A DNA stretch of 5,498 nt from Nitriliruptoraceae bacterium (GTDB taxonomy: Bacteria > Actinomycetota > Nitriliruptoria > Nitriliruptorales > Nitriliruptoraceae). The notes beneath the pieces were generated by a model, which ran no database searches, was not told the origin of the DNA, and saw only the letters and a list, made by a program, of their open reading frames with translations. The stretch lies in contig SKLC01000399.1 of the NCBI GenBank assembly GCA_007123425.1, positions 1 through 5,498 of the forward strand, written 5' to 3'. Numbering within the stretch: the first letter of the stretch is position 1; each line of letters starts with the position of its first letter. Made by a program: the position numbers and the translations under genes. Positions 5,027 through 5,498 of this stretch are shown here, piece by piece.

Positions 5027-5498
5027 GAGATGTCCCGTAATGGTGGCGCGTTGGCGCCGCCGTCACGTGATCTTCCGGTTCGCGTGCCCGTCCGCTCTCC
5101 CGCGGCCCGTGCGGGGCTCGTGGAGGGTTGGTGCGGGTGCCGTGCCGGGGTTCGTCGCGCAGAACCCGCCGTGGCGGGTGGCCGCCCCACAGCCCGACCA
5201 GCACGAGGCCGGTGCGGGGGTGGGTTTACGGTTGACGCGAACAGGCCGTCTTGCCGGCCCTTGGTGCGTTGGAAGGTCTGGTGGAGTGTCTGCCAGGTGG
5301 CCGGGTGCTGCAACGCCTCCCGCGCGCCCTGACGGTCCAGCGTGGCGGTCTGCGGCTTGCCGGGTTCGACGTCAACGAACGCGGCCAGCGTCGCGCTGAC
5401 GGCGTCACGGTCGCCGGTGAGGCCGCATGCCGGGCAGGCGTGGGTGCGTTGCCCGAGGGGCTTCTTCGCGCGGTGGCCGCAGGGGCAGTGTTGCGACA
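5023..5498 (-). CDS. tnpB: TnpB-like transposon-encoded nuclease, C-terminal part
   Basis: The minus-strand frame is open from the window edge to a TAG at 5025-5023; the N-terminal majority lies beyond base 5498. The first visible residues carry a Zn-ribbon: CPCG (Cys codons near 5487 and 5481), then PLGQRTHACPACG (Cys near 5436 and 5427). Next comes GDRDAVSATLAAF, corresponding to the RuvC-III DRDxNA element whose Asp is catalytic. This arrangement is characteristic of TnpB proteins of IS200/IS605 and IS607 elements, which are RNA-guided nucleases that help retain the transposon. The tail (after about 5220) is Arg/Pro/Thr-rich and low in complexity, ends PLRDIS, and uses far fewer G/C third positions than the neighbouring genes. 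A TTG at 5313 could start a shorter frame, but the Zn-ribbon upstream shows the gene continues. No TnpA is in the window, and completeness or activity cannot be judged. Confidence 0.75.
   Translation of the reverse strand, partial: SQHCPCGHRAKKPLGQRTHACPACGLTGDRDAVSATLAAFVDVEPGKPQTATLDRQGAREALQHPATWQTLHQTFQRTKGRQDGLFASTVNPPPHRPRAGRAVGRPPATAGSARRTPARHPHQPSTSPARAAGERTGTRTGRSRDGGANAPPLRDIS
5040..5063. other. Stem-loop at the lepB / tnpB junction
   Basis: GGTGGCGC (5042-5049) pairs with GCGCCGCC (5054-5061) around GTTG, with one G-U pair. The outer pairs T-G and A-T extend the stem to 5040-5063. It lies 13 bases after the lepB stop, so on the plus strand it could terminate lepB transcription. 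It also lies inside the tnpB tail, so on the minus strand it could be a transposon right-end or omega-RNA hairpin. Confidence 0.45.
5148..5179. other. Two overlapping hairpins inside the tnpB tail
   Basis: GGGTTC (5148-5153) with GAACCC (5162-5167), and ACCCGC (5164-5169) with GCGGGT (5174-5179, loop CGTG), are both perfect 6-bp stems. They share bases 5164-5167, so they are mutually exclusive. They fall where coding character is weak and where TnpB guide RNAs usually overlap the gene. Confidence 0.35.

Noticed and set aside
5063..5070. Palindrome TCACGTGA as an operator
   Set aside because: CACGTG also occurs at 1295-1300 without context. The site is inside the transposon tail and no matching regulator is present, so it is probably chance.
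4845..5204. Alternative minus-strand frame over the transposon tail and the lepB 3' end
   Set aside because: It does not continue from the Zn-ribbon coding frame and runs antisense into lepB with Arg-rich sequence. The frame joined to the CPCG/CPACG motifs is preferred.

Overview
The window is very G+C-rich (third codon positions almost all G or C), with frequent GTG starts and 4-base GTGA start/stop overlaps. With its gene order, this points to a chromosome of a high-G+C actinomycete (Actinomycetota). The acidic tails on S16 and LepB hint at, but do not prove, a deep-branching or salt-tolerant lineage. I cannot name a genus.

Layout. 1-584: the 3' part of ffh (SRP54), covering the RNA- and signal-peptide-binding M domain. 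674-1246: a small five-helix membrane protein of unknown function. 1247-1457: a non-coding leader with a strong nested hairpin and a possible promoter. 1458-3437: a tightly packed operon rpsP (S16), khpA (KH-domain RNA-binding protein), rimM (16S processing factor) and trmD (tRNA m1G37 methyltransferase). 3438-3610: an intergenic stretch with a good sigma-70-type promoter and a leader. 3611-3964: rplS (L19). 3965-4099: an intergenic stretch with two GC hairpins and a TAGGCT -10 element almost touching the next start codon. 4100-5026: lepB (type I signal peptidase) with a long acidic C-terminal tail. 5023-5498: on the minus strand, the C-terminal part of a TnpB-like (IS200/IS605 or IS607-type) transposon nuclease that runs off the window. 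Its stop codon overlaps that of lepB.

How it fits together. The plus-strand genes form the familiar block linking ribosome and tRNA maturation (rpsP, khpA, rimM, trmD, rplS) with protein export (ffh upstream, lepB downstream). The block is ordinary core genome. The accessory part is the transposon fragment abutting lepB, where actinomycetes commonly have rnhB and following genes. Its 3' region is hairpin-rich and weakly coding-like, which is where a TnpB guide RNA (omega RNA) would be expected. I see no CRISPR array, tRNA, rRNA, or complete previously undescribed system.
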